Virus record (IMG/VR): IMGVR_UViG_3300044835_000040 | Coordinates: 62,001 to 126,000 of that record | Reading direction: 5' to 3' (one strand) | Origin: a virus | DNA length: 64,000 nt | Shown: positions 1 to 8,963 of the stretch, in pieces | How the letters are laid out: each line of letters opens with the position of its first letter | How positions within the stretch are numbered: the first letter of the stretch is position 1 | Made by a program: the position numbers and the translations under genes | The notes under the pieces: model-generated | Database searches by the model: none | What the model was told of the DNA's origin: nothing | What the model saw: only the letters and a program-made list of their open reading frames with translations

Positions 1-2
1 TC

Positions 3-608
3 GGCGGGCCGGGTGTGCTGGACGAACTGTTCGGCAAGCGCTCCAGCTCGCAGCTCGCTCCCCGGTACGCCGGGATCCGCGCGCAGCGCGGGGAGACCGA
101 GAACGCCGACTTCGCTCGGCTCTCGGGCTGCGTCCCGCTCCCGAAGTCCAGCGGCGCGGGCGTCACGTTGACGGAGGTCGAGTCGATGGTGCACGCGGGC
201 GTGATCTCGCTGCAGCGTGACCGGTACGCCCCGGCGCCTTGCCGGATCGTCAAGGAGGTCACGACGTGGGCACCCGCGCCGCGGACTCCTGCCGAGGCCG
301 AAAAGCCTCGGGCGATCTACGGTCGGCCGAAGAACGTGATGTCGATGCAGCAGTTCGCCAACGAAGCGGAGGAGCTGCTGGAGACCACGATGATCGGCAA
401 GACGGTCGTGAACGATGCGACGCGGGCGGCTGCGGCCGCACGGGTGCTGACGCTCGGGCAGAACCGCATCAAATCGGGTGCTTTCCAGGCTGGCTTCAAG
501 GTCACTCCGGAACCCGGATCGAACAGCGATGAGTTCATCAAGCTGGCGATCGAAATTCCGTTCGGGCGGGCGCTGGCGCAGCTGTTCCTCGACGCCACCG
601 TGAGCTAG
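3..608 (+). CDS. Contractile tail sheath protein, C-terminal part (5'-truncated)
   Basis: The frame is open to the first base of the window, so the gene begins upstream; about 201 residues are visible. The segment with ENADFARL, VTLTEVESMVHAGV, LQRDRYAPAPCRIVKEVTTW and a final IPFGRALAQLFLDATV fits the C-terminal half of myophage sheath proteins, which polymerise around the tail tube and contract. The gene for a tube-like protein follows directly, the usual sheath-tube order. The family call rests on motif memory and context, not on alignment. Confidence 0.6.
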   Translation, partial: GGPGVLDELFGKRSSSQLAPRYAGIRAQRGETENADFARLSGCVPLPKSSGAGVTLTEVESMVHAGVISLQRDRYAPAPCRIVKEVTTWAPAPRTPAEAEKPRAIYGRPKNVMSMQQFANEAEELLETTMIGKTVVNDATRAAAAARVLTLGQNRIKSGAFQAGFKVTPEPGSNSDEFIKLAIEIPFGRALAQLFLDATVS

Positions 609-639
609 TTCACACGATCTCTAGAGAGGACTGACACAC

Positions 640-1221
640 ATGAGCGCAAGGCCCGGAATCGTCCCCCTCACTCCGCAGGAGAACGCGACCCTGAACGAAG
701 CCCTGTGGCGGATCGGCGGGATGCACGGCCGCGTTCTCGACGCGAACGGCAACCTGCTGCACGAGGCGATCTCGCTCGCTGCTGACGTGAACATCGGGAA
801 AATCTCGGTGGCTCTCGCGGGCACCGACCGAACCGGCTTCAAGCCGGGCCGTCAGACCCGTGAAGGTACGTTGACGGTGCAGAAGCTCGACACCGCCTGG
901 GAGATGCAGGTCTACAAGTGGATGTCTCTCACGCTGGATGAACAGCGCGAAAAACGAGGCACGAACGAAGCGCTGATGCGCCCGTTCTCGCTGATGATCG
1001 AACACGACGATCCCGGCGCGCTCGGCCTGGAGAAGTGGCAGGTCGACGGGTGCTTGATCTGGCAGATGGGGATCGCGATGAACATCGGCGAAGAACTGAT
1101 GCAGAAACAGATCCCGATCACCTGGGAGCGCGAGACGCCGCTGAACGCGTTCGTGCGCACCGGGTCCATCGAACCGAACGGGCTGCCCGCGGTCAGATAT
1201 GTGGGGGCTTTGGACGGCTGA
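640..1221 (+). CDS. Tail tube protein (XkdM-like)
   Basis: 193 residues. The start follows an AGAGAGGACTG ribosome site. GTLTVQKLDTAWEMQVYKW and the beta-rich composition are typical of tube proteins of the PBSX XkdM type, which stack as hexameric rings inside the sheath. Its place after the sheath gene and before chaperone and tape-measure genes supports the role. The stop codon overlaps the ATG of a homing-endonuclease gene inserted next. Confidence 0.65.
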   Translation: MSARPGIVPLTPQENATLNEALWRIGGMHGRVLDANGNLLHEAISLAADVNIGKISVALAGTDRTGFKPGRQTREGTLTVQKLDTAWEMQVYKWMSLTLDEQREKRGTNEALMRPFSLMIEHDDPGALGLEKWQVDGCLIWQMGIAMNIGEELMQKQIPITWERETPLNAFVRTGSIEPNGLPAVRYVGALDG

Positions 1222-1751
1222 TGCCTGACGGCGAGCGCATCGAGCGTCGTCGGCGCATCGCCCGTGAGAGTTACCACCGCTGTCGCGAGCAGAAAGGGCT
1301 ACCCCGCCGCGGGTCCAATCCTGAGCTGTTCATCGGCACGGGCGAGTTCGTCAATGACGGCTGGCTGAGCGGCTTCATCGACGGCGAGGGCGCGTTCGGC
1401 GGTCACCAGCACCGCTCCGGCGCGTGGGAACCGCGCTTCACGCTGACGCAGCGTGACGATGACTACGCTCTACTCCGGCGCATCGCTGCCGAGCTGGGCG
1501 GCAATCTCTACGTCCAGAAGGCCCGCGGCGCCTCGCGCCCTGTCGCTCGCTGGCATTGCGCTAGCAAGGCGTCGATGCTGCGGCTGGTCGAGTACCTGGA
1601 TCGGTTCCCGCTGAGGTCGCGCAAGCGGCATGAGTACGAACTGTGGCGCTCCGCGGTGCTGATCTATTCGGCCGAGGGTCGGAATGCTCCCGAGCTAAAC
1701 GATCTCGGCCACCGGTTCGTCGCGCTTCGCGACTACCGGGGGAGGGCGTAG
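1221..1751 (+). CDS. LAGLIDADG-type homing endonuclease, free-standing
   Basis: 176 residues with a single LAGLIDADG-type motif, WLSGFIDGEGAF, at residues 48-59, and a basic N-terminus. Single-motif members normally act as homodimers that cut an allele lacking the gene. I chose the ATG at 1221, which overlaps the stop of the tube gene, rather than an upstream in-frame start inside that gene. It is not a tail gene: it interrupts the tube-to-chaperone order and looks like a mobile insertion with 1-base junctions to its neighbours. Confidence 0.75.
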   Translation: MPDGERIERRRRIARESYHRCREQKGLPRRGSNPELFIGTGEFVNDGWLSGFIDGEGAFGGHQHRSGAWEPRFTLTQRDDDYALLRRIAAELGGNLYVQKARGASRPVARWHCASKASMLRLVEYLDRFPLRSRKRHEYELWRSAVLIYSAEGRNAPELNDLGHRFVALRDYRGRA

Positions 1752-2044
1752 TGGTCGACTCGGCCGCCGTCCTGCTGGAGCTGCGCGGCCGACTCGCCGA
1801 GAAGCCGTCGTGGGGGCGCCAGGACCTACTGGTCCTGATCGCCGAGCTGGAAGTGCAGCACCGTGTCGACGAGGACGAGTTGGAACGGGCGCTTCGGCTG
1901 GTCCAGCCGACGTTGATGGACACGCTTTTCAACAGACTTCCCGCGCTCGCGCGGGCTGCAATGGTCGCACCGGCCCCTGACGACGGCGAGCAGATCGCTG
2001 ACCGTGATGCACAGGGCGACCGCCATTCGATCGCCGTCGGTTGA
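1751..2044 (+). CDS. Hypothetical protein
   Basis: 97 residues, starting at a GTG that overlaps the TAG of the preceding endonuclease gene. It is helical, with an LLELRGRLAEKPSWGRQDLL stretch and an acidic middle. It lies between tail tube and tail assembly chaperone genes, so a tail-related role is possible, but I recognise no domain. No good ribosome-binding site is seen, so translation probably depends on coupling to the upstream gene. Confidence 0.5.
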   Translation: MVDSAAVLLELRGRLAEKPSWGRQDLLVLIAELEVQHRVDEDELERALRLVQPTLMDTLFNRLPALARAAMVAPAPDDGEQIADRDAQGDRHSIAVG

Positions 2045-2060
2045 CGGCACGGAGGTAGAC

Positions 2061-2741
2061 ATGTCAGAGGTCACAGAGGAGCCGCGCACAGCGGCCGAGA
2101 TCGCCGAGGAGGCGGGTGCCGCGCAGGAGCGGGACGGCTCGCAGGAGGCTCAGGACGCCGAGCGCGACGAGGGCGGCAAGTCGGGTGTGCCGGAGCACCT
2201 GAAGCGCGCTGCTCGTGAGGCACGCGAGAACGCCGACGGCGACGTGGTGGTGCTGGAGGACGACCCGTCGATCGAGGCTCGCGACGCCGCGGCGCGCGGA
2301 GACGCGACGCCGGACGAGTGGGCAGAGACGACCGAGTGGCTGCTGAGCGACGAGCCGACGGAAGTCATCACCCGCAAGCTCCGCGTGCGGATCGGTGGCT
2401 CGGACGAGGACCCGCGGTTCGCGAGCTTCATCGTCGGCGCGATCTCGATGGACACGATCCGGCTGGCCGAGCGTGACGCGAGCGGCGCGAATCGCGCTCA
2501 GCGTCGTGGCGGGACCGGCAACCAGAAATACGACGAGCAGCGCGCGAACCTGCGGGTGATCGTCGAGGCGACGCTGAAGCCGGACCTGAAGGAGATCTCG
2601 GGCGCGAAGGGCGTCGCGGATCCGACGGAGCTGCTGCAGAAACGGCTGTCGCACCGGCCGGGTGTGATCGCGCAGATCGCCGGTCAGGTGATGGCGATCA
2701 GCGGGTTCGATGACAACGATGTGGTCGCCGCGGGGCAGTGA
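2061..2741 (+). CDS. Tail assembly chaperone, upstream frame (XkdN-like)
   Basis: 226 residues; the ATG at 2061 sits behind GGAGGTAGAC. The N-terminal 80 residues are acidic and low-complexity; the rest (ITRKLRVRIGG, TIRLAERDASG, LLQKRLSHRPGVIAQIAGQVM) resembles the alpha-helical XkdN/gpG-type chaperone that coats the tape-measure protein during tail assembly. It ends in TGA at 2739-2741, which overlaps the next frame, the arrangement seen in G/GT frameshift pairs. Position directly before the tape measure supports the call. Confidence 0.6.
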   Translation: MSEVTEEPRTAAEIAEEAGAAQERDGSQEAQDAERDEGGKSGVPEHLKRAAREARENADGDVVVLEDDPSIEARDAAARGDATPDEWAETTEWLLSDEPTEVITRKLRVRIGGSDEDPRFASFIVGAISMDTIRLAERDASGANRAQRRGGTGNQKYDEQRANLRVIVEATLKPDLKEISGAKGVADPTELLQKRLSHRPGVIAQIAGQVMAISGFDDNDVVAAGQ

Positions 2742-2992
2742 TCCGGGCGGGTCGAGAGGCGACGCGGTTGTTCCTCGTCTGGAAGGCGTCCGGTACGGAT
2801 CCGTACCGGCTGTACAACGGCCTGGACGAGGACTACCGCCCCCTTGGCGACCCGACGGCCCCGCGACGCCCTCCGCTGTACCCGGAGCGGGTGCGTGCCT
2901 TCCTCTATGCGTGCGGCGAGCGCGCGCGAGAGATGGAAATCGAGGATGCGAAGATGCAGGCGACGATCATTGCGAACGCGATCGGTGGCTAG
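2738..2992 (+). CDS. Second tail assembly chaperone frame (possible -1 frameshift product)
   Basis: 84 residues in the -1 frame relative to the preceding gene, open from 2714. It contains LFLVWKASGTDPYRLYNGL and a helical tail, like the short second chaperone ORF before tape-measure genes. It may be made by a -1 slip on the GGGG run at 2732-2735, giving a fused protein, or by re-initiation at the GTG of the GTGA overlap. The slip site is not a classic XXXYYYZ heptamer, so this remains open. Its TAG stop shares CTAG with the stop of the antisense gene that follows. Confidence 0.55.
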   Translation: MIRAGREATRLFLVWKASGTDPYRLYNGLDEDYRPLGDPTAPRRPPLYPERVRAFLYACGERAREMEIEDAKMQATIIANAIGG

Positions 2993-3573
2993 TGCCGGAA
3001 TCGCCCATGCACGATGTTGCTGATCGTCGCCTGCGAGACGCCGAAGCGTTTCGCGAGATCGCGCTGCCGGATAGCACCGGCTGCGTAGGTCTCGCGGATC
3101 GTGACGACATCGGCGTTCGAGAGCTTGCAGGTGCGGTGTTCCTGCAGGCCGTCGCGGAGTATGCGCCAGATGGTCTTTTCGCTCAGCCCGAATCGGGCGG
3201 CGAGGGCGAGCTGCGTGACGCCACCCTGCGAGTAGGCGCGGCATACCGCAAGAGCGTCGGCCTGGGAGTAGGCGGGAAGGCTCCGTCGCCCGCCAGGACT
3301 GGCGTTCGTGAGCGCGTAGCCACGGTTGCGCAGTCGGCGGATCCACCGGCACTCCGCGGTGTCGAGATCGCGTACATCGACCGCGACCTGCTGGAGAATC
3401 TGGACGCGGGGCGGCCCGCCGAGGGAGCGAAGCCATCGGCAGACGAGCCGCGATCCACGGCGAGCCGTACCGAGGTGCTGACGCAGGCGCTCGTCCACAC
3501 GGCCGGTCGTCTGCCCGACGTAGCGGGGCTGGCCTGTCGCGGGATCACAGAGTGCGTAGATCGAGCCGACCAC
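2989..3573 (-). CDS. GIY-YIG endonuclease with helix-turn-helix C-terminus, antisense
   Basis: 194 residues on the minus strand, starting at GTG (3573). The N-terminus reads SIYALCDPATGQPRYVGQTT, a GIY-YIG nuclease core with the two tyrosines and the YVG element. Two helix-turn-helix segments follow (VTQLALAARFGLSEKTIWRIL and IRQRDLAKRFGVSQATISNIV, roughly residues 115-190), which would bind DNA. This domain order is known from homing endonucleases. It lies convergent to the chaperone gene and antisense between chaperone and tape measure, so it is almost surely a mobile insertion. It is the only convincing minus-strand gene in the window. Confidence 0.8.
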   Translation of the reverse strand: MVGSIYALCDPATGQPRYVGQTTGRVDERLRQHLGTARRGSRLVCRWLRSLGGPPRVQILQQVAVDVRDLDTAECRWIRRLRNRGYALTNASPGGRRSLPAYSQADALAVCRAYSQGGVTQLALAARFGLSEKTIWRILRDGLQEHRTCKLSNADVVTIRETYAAGAIRQRDLAKRFGVSQATISNIVHGRFRH

Positions 3574-3603
3574 GGCGTCATCGTCTCAGGCGAGGCGGCG
3601 TAG

Positions 3604-6600
3604 ATGGCCGCGAGCGTTGTCGGCAGTTTCGAGATCATCGACAAAGCGTCGCGGCCGATCAAAGGCATCCGTGACGCGGCGATCGAGGCGGATCTCGCGG
3701 TCAAAGATCTCGGGCGGTCGCTCGACAAGGTAGGCACGCAGAAACAGCTGTCGATGATGTCGAACACGGGGGAGAAGATCCGTCGTCTCGCGACCGATGC
3801 TGATCAGGCGGCGGAATCCTCCGATCACGTGGCGCGGAACCTGGAGCGCGTCGGCGCGCCGCAGCTGGCGAACAACCTGAACACGACGAACCGGTCGATC
3901 GCGAACACGTCCAGTGCCGCGAAAACGGCTGAGCGTGACGTGGGCGACATGAGCGATCGGGTCGACGTGCTCGGCAAACGCAGCGAGAAGGCGGCCGGTG
4001 GGCTGCGTGGTCTGAGCGCCACGCTGCCGGGGCTGAAAGCGGCGCTGGTCGCGACGCTGGTGCCGCTGGTCGGCTTCGCTGCGCAGGGCATCGGCTCGCT
4101 GCTCGCGGGCGTTACGTCGCTGCTGCCGAAGCTGACGGATCTGACGGGGATGTTCGGTCCGATGGGGGTCGCCTTCACCGGCATGGGCGTGGCGATGATC
4201 ACGACGAAGCTGGCCTTCAACGATCTCGCCAAGGCGATGAACGGCAACAAGAAAGCCCTGGAAGAATTGACGCCGCAGGGCAAGGCGTTCCTCGCGACGC
4301 TGAAGCTGTACAAGCCGGTGCTGCAGGAGATCCGCAGCTCGGCGCAGGAAGGGCTATTCCCCGGCTTGAACGTCGCGGTCCGTCAGCTCGCGAGCGCGCA
4401 GCCGGTGCTGAGTCAGATCGTGAAGGGGATGGGCAGTACCCTCGGTGGCTTCGCTGCGAACGCGAGCAAACAGTTCACCGGGACGGGCTTCTTGACGGAC
4501 TTCCAGGCGATCACCGAAGGCGGCCAGCGGACGGTCGGGCGCTTCGGCGAAGCTCTGCTGCATCTCGCCAACGTCGCCCGGAACTTCCTGACGGCGGCGC
4601 TGCCGTTCACGGACTGGCTGACGCACACGCTGGTCCACTTCAGCGTGCTGGCCGAACGGTCGAGCACGGCCGCGCGGGAGACGGGTCGCCTCGGCGAAAT
4701 GTTCCAGCGGACGCAGAGCGCGCTGACGACCTTCGGCGGGATCCTGAAGAACGTCTTCGACATCGTGAAAGCGGTCGGGCACGCGTCTCGCTCGATGGGC
4801 GAAGGGCTGTGGGAAAGCATCGATCGGACGACGAAGAAGTGGGCTGACTTCCTGTCGGGCGGGCAGGGCCAGAATGACATGGTGAGCTACTTCACGCGGA
4901 TGCAGCCGGTGCTGCACTCGGTCGGCAAATTCTTCGGGGATCTCGTCAAGGGCCTTGGCGAACTGGCAGGCGGGACCGGTGCGCAGGCGGCCTTCCGTCA
5001 GCTCGATGAAGCGATCCCGTCGCTCGTCAAAGGCATCAGCACTCTGACCGAAGCCTTCGGTCCGTCGGTGATCTTGGCGTTCTCCGAAGCGGTGAAGCTG
5101 ATCGGCACGCTGGCGTCGGACAGCGGTCCCGTCGGCGGCATGTTGCACCTGTTCGCTGGCGTGCTGCAGACGGTGAACAGCCTGATCAAACAGATCCCGG
5201 CGCTTGGCATCTTGATGAGCACCGCGCTCGCGGCGTTTGGTACGGCGGCGATCCTCGGGCGGATCACGGGGATGGAGAACGCGGTCGGCAAACTGGCCCG
5301 CTCGTGGTTCGGCGTGACCGGCGCGGCGAACGAGGCGGCTGCGGCCGAGTCGCGCGCGGCAGGCGTCGGTGTCTCTGGTGGCGTGGCTGCAGCGCGGGGT
5401 CGTTACCCGGCGGCGCCCGCGGCCGGGTATTCGCGTGCGGCGACGGCAGCTGAGTCGGGGAGCCAGAATAGCTTCGCGGGTCTGATGATGACGGGCGCGG
5501 CGGGCGGCGCGGCGTTGAAACAGCGTGCGGGGTCGCTGATCAAGGGGCTCCCGTCGGCGGCTCTCGGCGGGCTGGCCGCGGGCGCTGAGTTCCTTGCGCC
5601 GCTGATGGTGCTGCAGGGGATCTTCGGCGCGGTCGGTGGGCAGGGCGGCGTCGGCGAACGGGCGGCGTCGGGGCTGAATGCGGGGACGTTCGGGCTCTCG
5701 GGGCTGCTGGGAGGTCCGTTCGTGCCGCACCCGGACATCGGGGGAGGAGCCGCGGCGGAACGGTCACAGGCGGCGTTCATGCGGTCGTTCGCGACGGGTC
5801 GGGGATCGTCGGTCAACCTCGGTGGCGGGATGCCGACCTTCGAGCTGGCAGGCGCGAAGCGGCCGGGCTTCAACGCAGTCACTGGCGCGTTCACCGGGCA
5901 GGGCGTGACGGGCCGGATCGCTCAGAATCAGATCTCGTCGCTACGCACGGAATCTCACGCCAACGAACAGGCGCTGCAGGGCAAGTTCGGGCATCAGAGC
6001 ACGACCGAACAGGGCTTCACGCGGGGGCAGCTCTCCGCGGAGATCACGGCGCTGCACGACTACGAAGGGTATGTGCAGTCAGCCATCGCGAAGGCGCGCA
6101 CGCACGGCACCGAACTGGCTCAGGGCTTCGGCACGGCGTACAGCATCTACGAACGGAGCTATGGCCCGCAGAAGGCGTTCGCGAAGACGAGTAGCGAAGT
6201 GCTGGGCTCGATGAAGCATCTCGGCCCGCAGGGCAAACAGGCCCTCGGGGCGGGGGTGCTGAGCTGGGCGAAGGAACTGGAGGCGCGCGAACCGGCGCTG
6301 CGCAAGCCGATCGAAGCGTGGATCAAATCGGTCGAACACGGCATGGACGGCATGGGCCAGCACGTGCGGATCGTCAACGGCGAAATCTTCTCGAACACGA
6401 ACAGCAAATGGCCTGAAATCGCGAAGGCGATCGAAGGCCCGGCAGCGCACGCTGAATACGTGACGCGGGGGATCTTCTCCCGGATCTTCCAGGACGCGGT
6501 GGCGCAGCTCGAAGCCCTCGGCTACAGCAAAACGTCGGCGACGGCGCTGATCAAAGGCGTCGAGCATGGTGAAGTCAAGGCGAACGAAATCTCCAACGCG

Positions 6601-8082
6601 AACAGCCTCGCGCGCAACAACACTCTGAGTAACAACGCGACGAACCATCGTGGCGCGAAAAAACACGCTGGCGGTGGGCGCATCGGCGGGCACGGCCTGC
6701 AGGACTCGGTGCCGCTGCAGTTCGGGATGGCGGCGCCGGGGGAGCTGGTCGTCAACCGTCACCAGGAGCGGCTGGTCAACGGACTCCTGCACCGCTTCGG
6801 TACGAGCCTCGGGCAGGTCGTCTCCTCGCACCCGTGGCCGCACAACGCGGGCTTCGCCTCTGGCGGATTCGTACCGAGCATGGCCTACCCCGGCGCACAG
6901 GGCAGGATCGACCAGGGCGTCGACTACGGCGCGGCTGGTCCGGTCCGGGCGATCCTGCCGGGCACAGTCCATTCGGTCGGCCTGTGGCCGGGCTGGCCGG
7001 GCACGGGCGGCCTGACGTACTCGACGGGTCGCGGCGGCGTGTACGTGATGGAGGACTTCGCTCCAGGGGCCGGGATGCGGCCGGGTATGCACGTCAATGC
7101 AGGGCAGGTCATCGGCGCGGCGACGGGCGGCTCGTCTGGTATCGAGACCGGTTGGACCAACTCCAGCTTCTCGGGGCCGATCGTGCGCTACGGCAGCGCA
7201 GCCGACGGTACGCCCATGTCGGGTGGCAAGAACTTCGCGCGGTTCCTCGGTGGCGGACCGGGCGGTGGCGTGGCGGGAAGCACCGCGCTCGGGGCTGGCG
7301 TGATGGCGCAGATCAAACTGGCGCGCCAGAAAGCGACGGGCGGGATCCCGTCGGCGCTCGCGACAGCGGCGTACAACTCGATCGCGCTCGGTGCGGAAAA
7401 ACGGATCAACTCGAAGATCGGCGCGGCTGGCGGCACGGGGATCGGGGGGCTGCCGGGCTCGACATCGCCGGGCGGCTCGCACGCGGCGAACGAAGCGCTC
7501 GGCCGCCAGATGATGCTCGCAGCGGGCTGGCCCGCGTCGCAGTGGCCGTCGCTGCAGAAACTGTGGACGCAGGAGTCGGGCTGGGACGCGAACAGCGTCA
7601 ACTCCAGCTCGGGCGCGTACGGGATCCCGCAGTCGCTCGGGCACGGCAACCCGTTCCCGCTCGGTGTCGCTGGCCCGCAGATCCAGTGGGGTCTGAACTA
7701 CATCAAGGAACGCTACGGCTCACCGTCGGGGGCGTGGGCGCATGAGGTCTCGAACAACTGGTACGGCGCGGGCGGGCGGATCCCGTCGTGGGGCGGCTGG
7801 AACAAGATGGGCGGCTCGGGCGTCTTCAACAAACCGACGCTGATCGGCGTCGGGGACGGTCACGGCGCGGAGAAAGTCTCGATCACGCCGCACACGCAGG
7901 CCGCTGGCCGCGGCGGGCGCGGCGGGACGGGCGGCGTGCAGGTGGTGTTCCAGCCGGGGTCGATCATCGTGCAGGGTGCTGATGAGAAAGCGGCGCAGGA
8001 ACTGGTCGACAAGGTGATGCACAAGCTGGCCGGTGAGCTGGAGAACATGGACATGGAGTCGGAAGGATCGATTAGCCAATGA
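3604..8082 (+). CDS. Tape-measure protein with M23-like and lytic transglycosylase domains
   Basis: 1492 residues, the longest gene here; this protein sets tail length and enters the host envelope. The N-terminus is helical; a hydrophobic segment lies near residues 135-170. At about residues 1101-1185, RIDQGVDYG to GIETGW is an M23-peptidase-like fold that lacks the usual HxxxD and HxH metal ligands, so it is probably inactive. Residues about 1290-1385 hold a transglycosylase (SLT/lysozyme-like) domain with WTQESGW (catalytic Glu 1324), SGAYGIPQSL and WGLNYIKERYG. The end overlaps the next ATG by ATGA. Confidence 0.9.
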   Translation: MAASVVGSFEIIDKASRPIKGIRDAAIEADLAVKDLGRSLDKVGTQKQLSMMSNTGEKIRRLATDADQAAESSDHVARNLERVGAPQLANNLNTTNRSIANTSSAAKTAERDVGDMSDRVDVLGKRSEKAAGGLRGLSATLPGLKAALVATLVPLVGFAAQGIGSLLAGVTSLLPKLTDLTGMFGPMGVAFTGMGVAMITTKLAFNDLAKAMNGNKKALEELTPQGKAFLATLKLYKPVLQEIRSSAQEGLFPGLNVAVRQLASAQPVLSQIVKGMGSTLGGFAANASKQFTGTGFLTDFQAITEGGQRTVGRFGEALLHLANVARNFLTAALPFTDWLTHTLVHFSVLAERSSTAARETGRLGEMFQRTQSALTTFGGILKNVFDIVKAVGHASRSMGEGLWESIDRTTKKWADFLSGGQGQNDMVSYFTRMQPVLHSVGKFFGDLVKGLGELAGGTGAQAAFRQLDEAIPSLVKGISTLTEAFGPSVILAFSEAVKLIGTLASDSGPVGGMLHLFAGVLQTVNSLIKQIPALGILMSTALAAFGTAAILGRITGMENAVGKLARSWFGVTGAANEAAAAESRAAGVGVSGGVAAARGRYPAAPAAGYSRAATAAESGSQNSFAGLMMTGAAGGAALKQRAGSLIKGLPSAALGGLAAGAEFLAPLMVLQGIFGAVGGQGGVGERAASGLNAGTFGLSGLLGGPFVPHPDIGGGAAAERSQAAFMRSFATGRGSSVNLGGGMPTFELAGAKRPGFNAVTGAFTGQGVTGRIAQNQISSLRTESHANEQALQGKFGHQSTTEQGFTRGQLSAEITALHDYEGYVQSAIAKARTHGTELAQGFGTAYSIYERSYGPQKAFAKTSSEVLGSMKHLGPQGKQALGAGVLSWAKELEAREPALRKPIEAWIKSVEHGMDGMGQHVRIVNGEIFSNTNSKWPEIAKAIEGPAAHAEYVTRGIFSRIFQDAVAQLEALGYSKTSATALIKGVEHGEVKANEISNANSLARNNTLSNNATNHRGAKKHAGGGRIGGHGLQDSVPLQFGMAAPGELVVNRHQERLVNGLLHRFGTSLGQVVSSHPWPHNAGFASGGFVPSMAYPGAQGRIDQGVDYGAAGPVRAILPGTVHSVGLWPGWPGTGGLTYSTGRGGVYVMEDFAPGAGMRPGMHVNAGQVIGAATGGSSGIETGWTNSSFSGPIVRYGSAADGTPMSGGKNFARFLGGGPGGGVAGSTALGAGVMAQIKLARQKATGGIPSALATAAYNSIALGAEKRINSKIGAAGGTGIGGLPGSTSPGGSHAANEALGRQMMLAAGWPASQWPSLQKLWTQESGWDANSVNSSSGAYGIPQSLGHGNPFPLGVAGPQIQWGLNYIKERYGSPSGAWAHEVSNNWYGAGGRIPSWGGWNKMGGSGVFNKPTLIGVGDGHGAEKVSITPHTQAAGRGGRGGTGGVQVVFQPGSIIVQGADEKAAQELVDKVMHKLAGELENMDMESEGSISQ

Positions 8083-8963
8083 CGATTACCGTTGGACCAG
8101 GGCATCCATCTTCGGGCGGCGCTGTGGGCGCTGACACTCGTGCGTCGCAGGCGTCGGCGGTCGCGAAGCCGACGACGATCTTCAAGCGCTCGGACACGCC
8201 GTTCCTGGGCGGCGGCACCGAAGTGATGATCTCGCTGGAGCCGGGCTACACGAAGTCGGGCTGGCTGGGCGTGCCGTTCCGCTTTCAGTTCCCGCCGCTC
8301 GACAAATGGGACAAGACCCGCTCCGCGAGCTGGCCGGGCTTCATGGTGGTCGGCGGTGCGAAGGGTCCTCGCGAACGAGCGCGCCACGAAGGCCCGAAGC
8401 TGCAGACGGTCACGTTCAAGGCGATGTTCTTGAACTGGGAGCCGGGCTTCGAGGTGTGGGCGCCTGACGAACTGGAGCCGCAGCTGGCGGCCGCGGAACT
8501 GGAAGCTCTGTGCCAGGAAGGCGTGAAGTTCCGGCTGCGGATTCGCAACGCCGAACTGTACGACTACGACGACGTGAACATGATCGCGGTGATCACGCAG
8601 GCGGACGTGAGCGAGGAAGCGGGCGAGCCAGACACTCGCTACATGCAGCTCGCCTTCCAGGAATGGGAGCCGTCGGCGCAGGAATCGAAGTCGGTGAAGC
8701 AGGCGCTCGGGCCGTGGACGTTCAAGCCGGTGAAGGGCGGCAGCGAGAACCTGTACGGGCTGAGCAAGAAGTACTACAAAACGACGGCGCTGTGGCGGCT
8801 GATCGTTGCTGCGAACCCGTCGCTGAAGAACGTGCCGCCGTCGTCGACGGCGCTGTACAACTCGACGGGGGGGCACTCGATCAAGATCCCGCCGAAGCCG
8901 ACGCCGGGCGACACGACGGGTGCTGCTGCCGGTGAACCGCAGACGACGGTGATCACTCTCTGA
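8079..8963 (+). CDS. LysM-containing baseplate/hub protein (XkdP-like)
   Basis: 294 residues. The N-terminal two thirds resemble the PBSX XkdP/gp53-type protein that follows the tape measure. Residues about 215-270 (TFKPVKGGSENLYGLSKKYY, WRLIVAANPSLKN, IKIPPKP) read as a LysM peptidoglycan-binding module. Such proteins link the tape measure to the hub and may hold the tail tip to the cell wall. ATGA overlap with the tape measure; 1-base overlap with the next gene. Confidence 0.7.
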   Translation: MTITVGPGHPSSGGAVGADTRASQASAVAKPTTIFKRSDTPFLGGGTEVMISLEPGYTKSGWLGVPFRFQFPPLDKWDKTRSASWPGFMVVGGAKGPRERARHEGPKLQTVTFKAMFLNWEPGFEVWAPDELEPQLAAAELEALCQEGVKFRLRIRNAELYDYDDVNMIAVITQADVSEEAGEPDTRYMQLAFQEWEPSAQESKSVKQALGPWTFKPVKGGSENLYGLSKKYYKTTALWRLIVAANPSLKNVPPSSTALYNSTGGHSIKIPPKPTPGDTTGAAAGEPQTTVITL

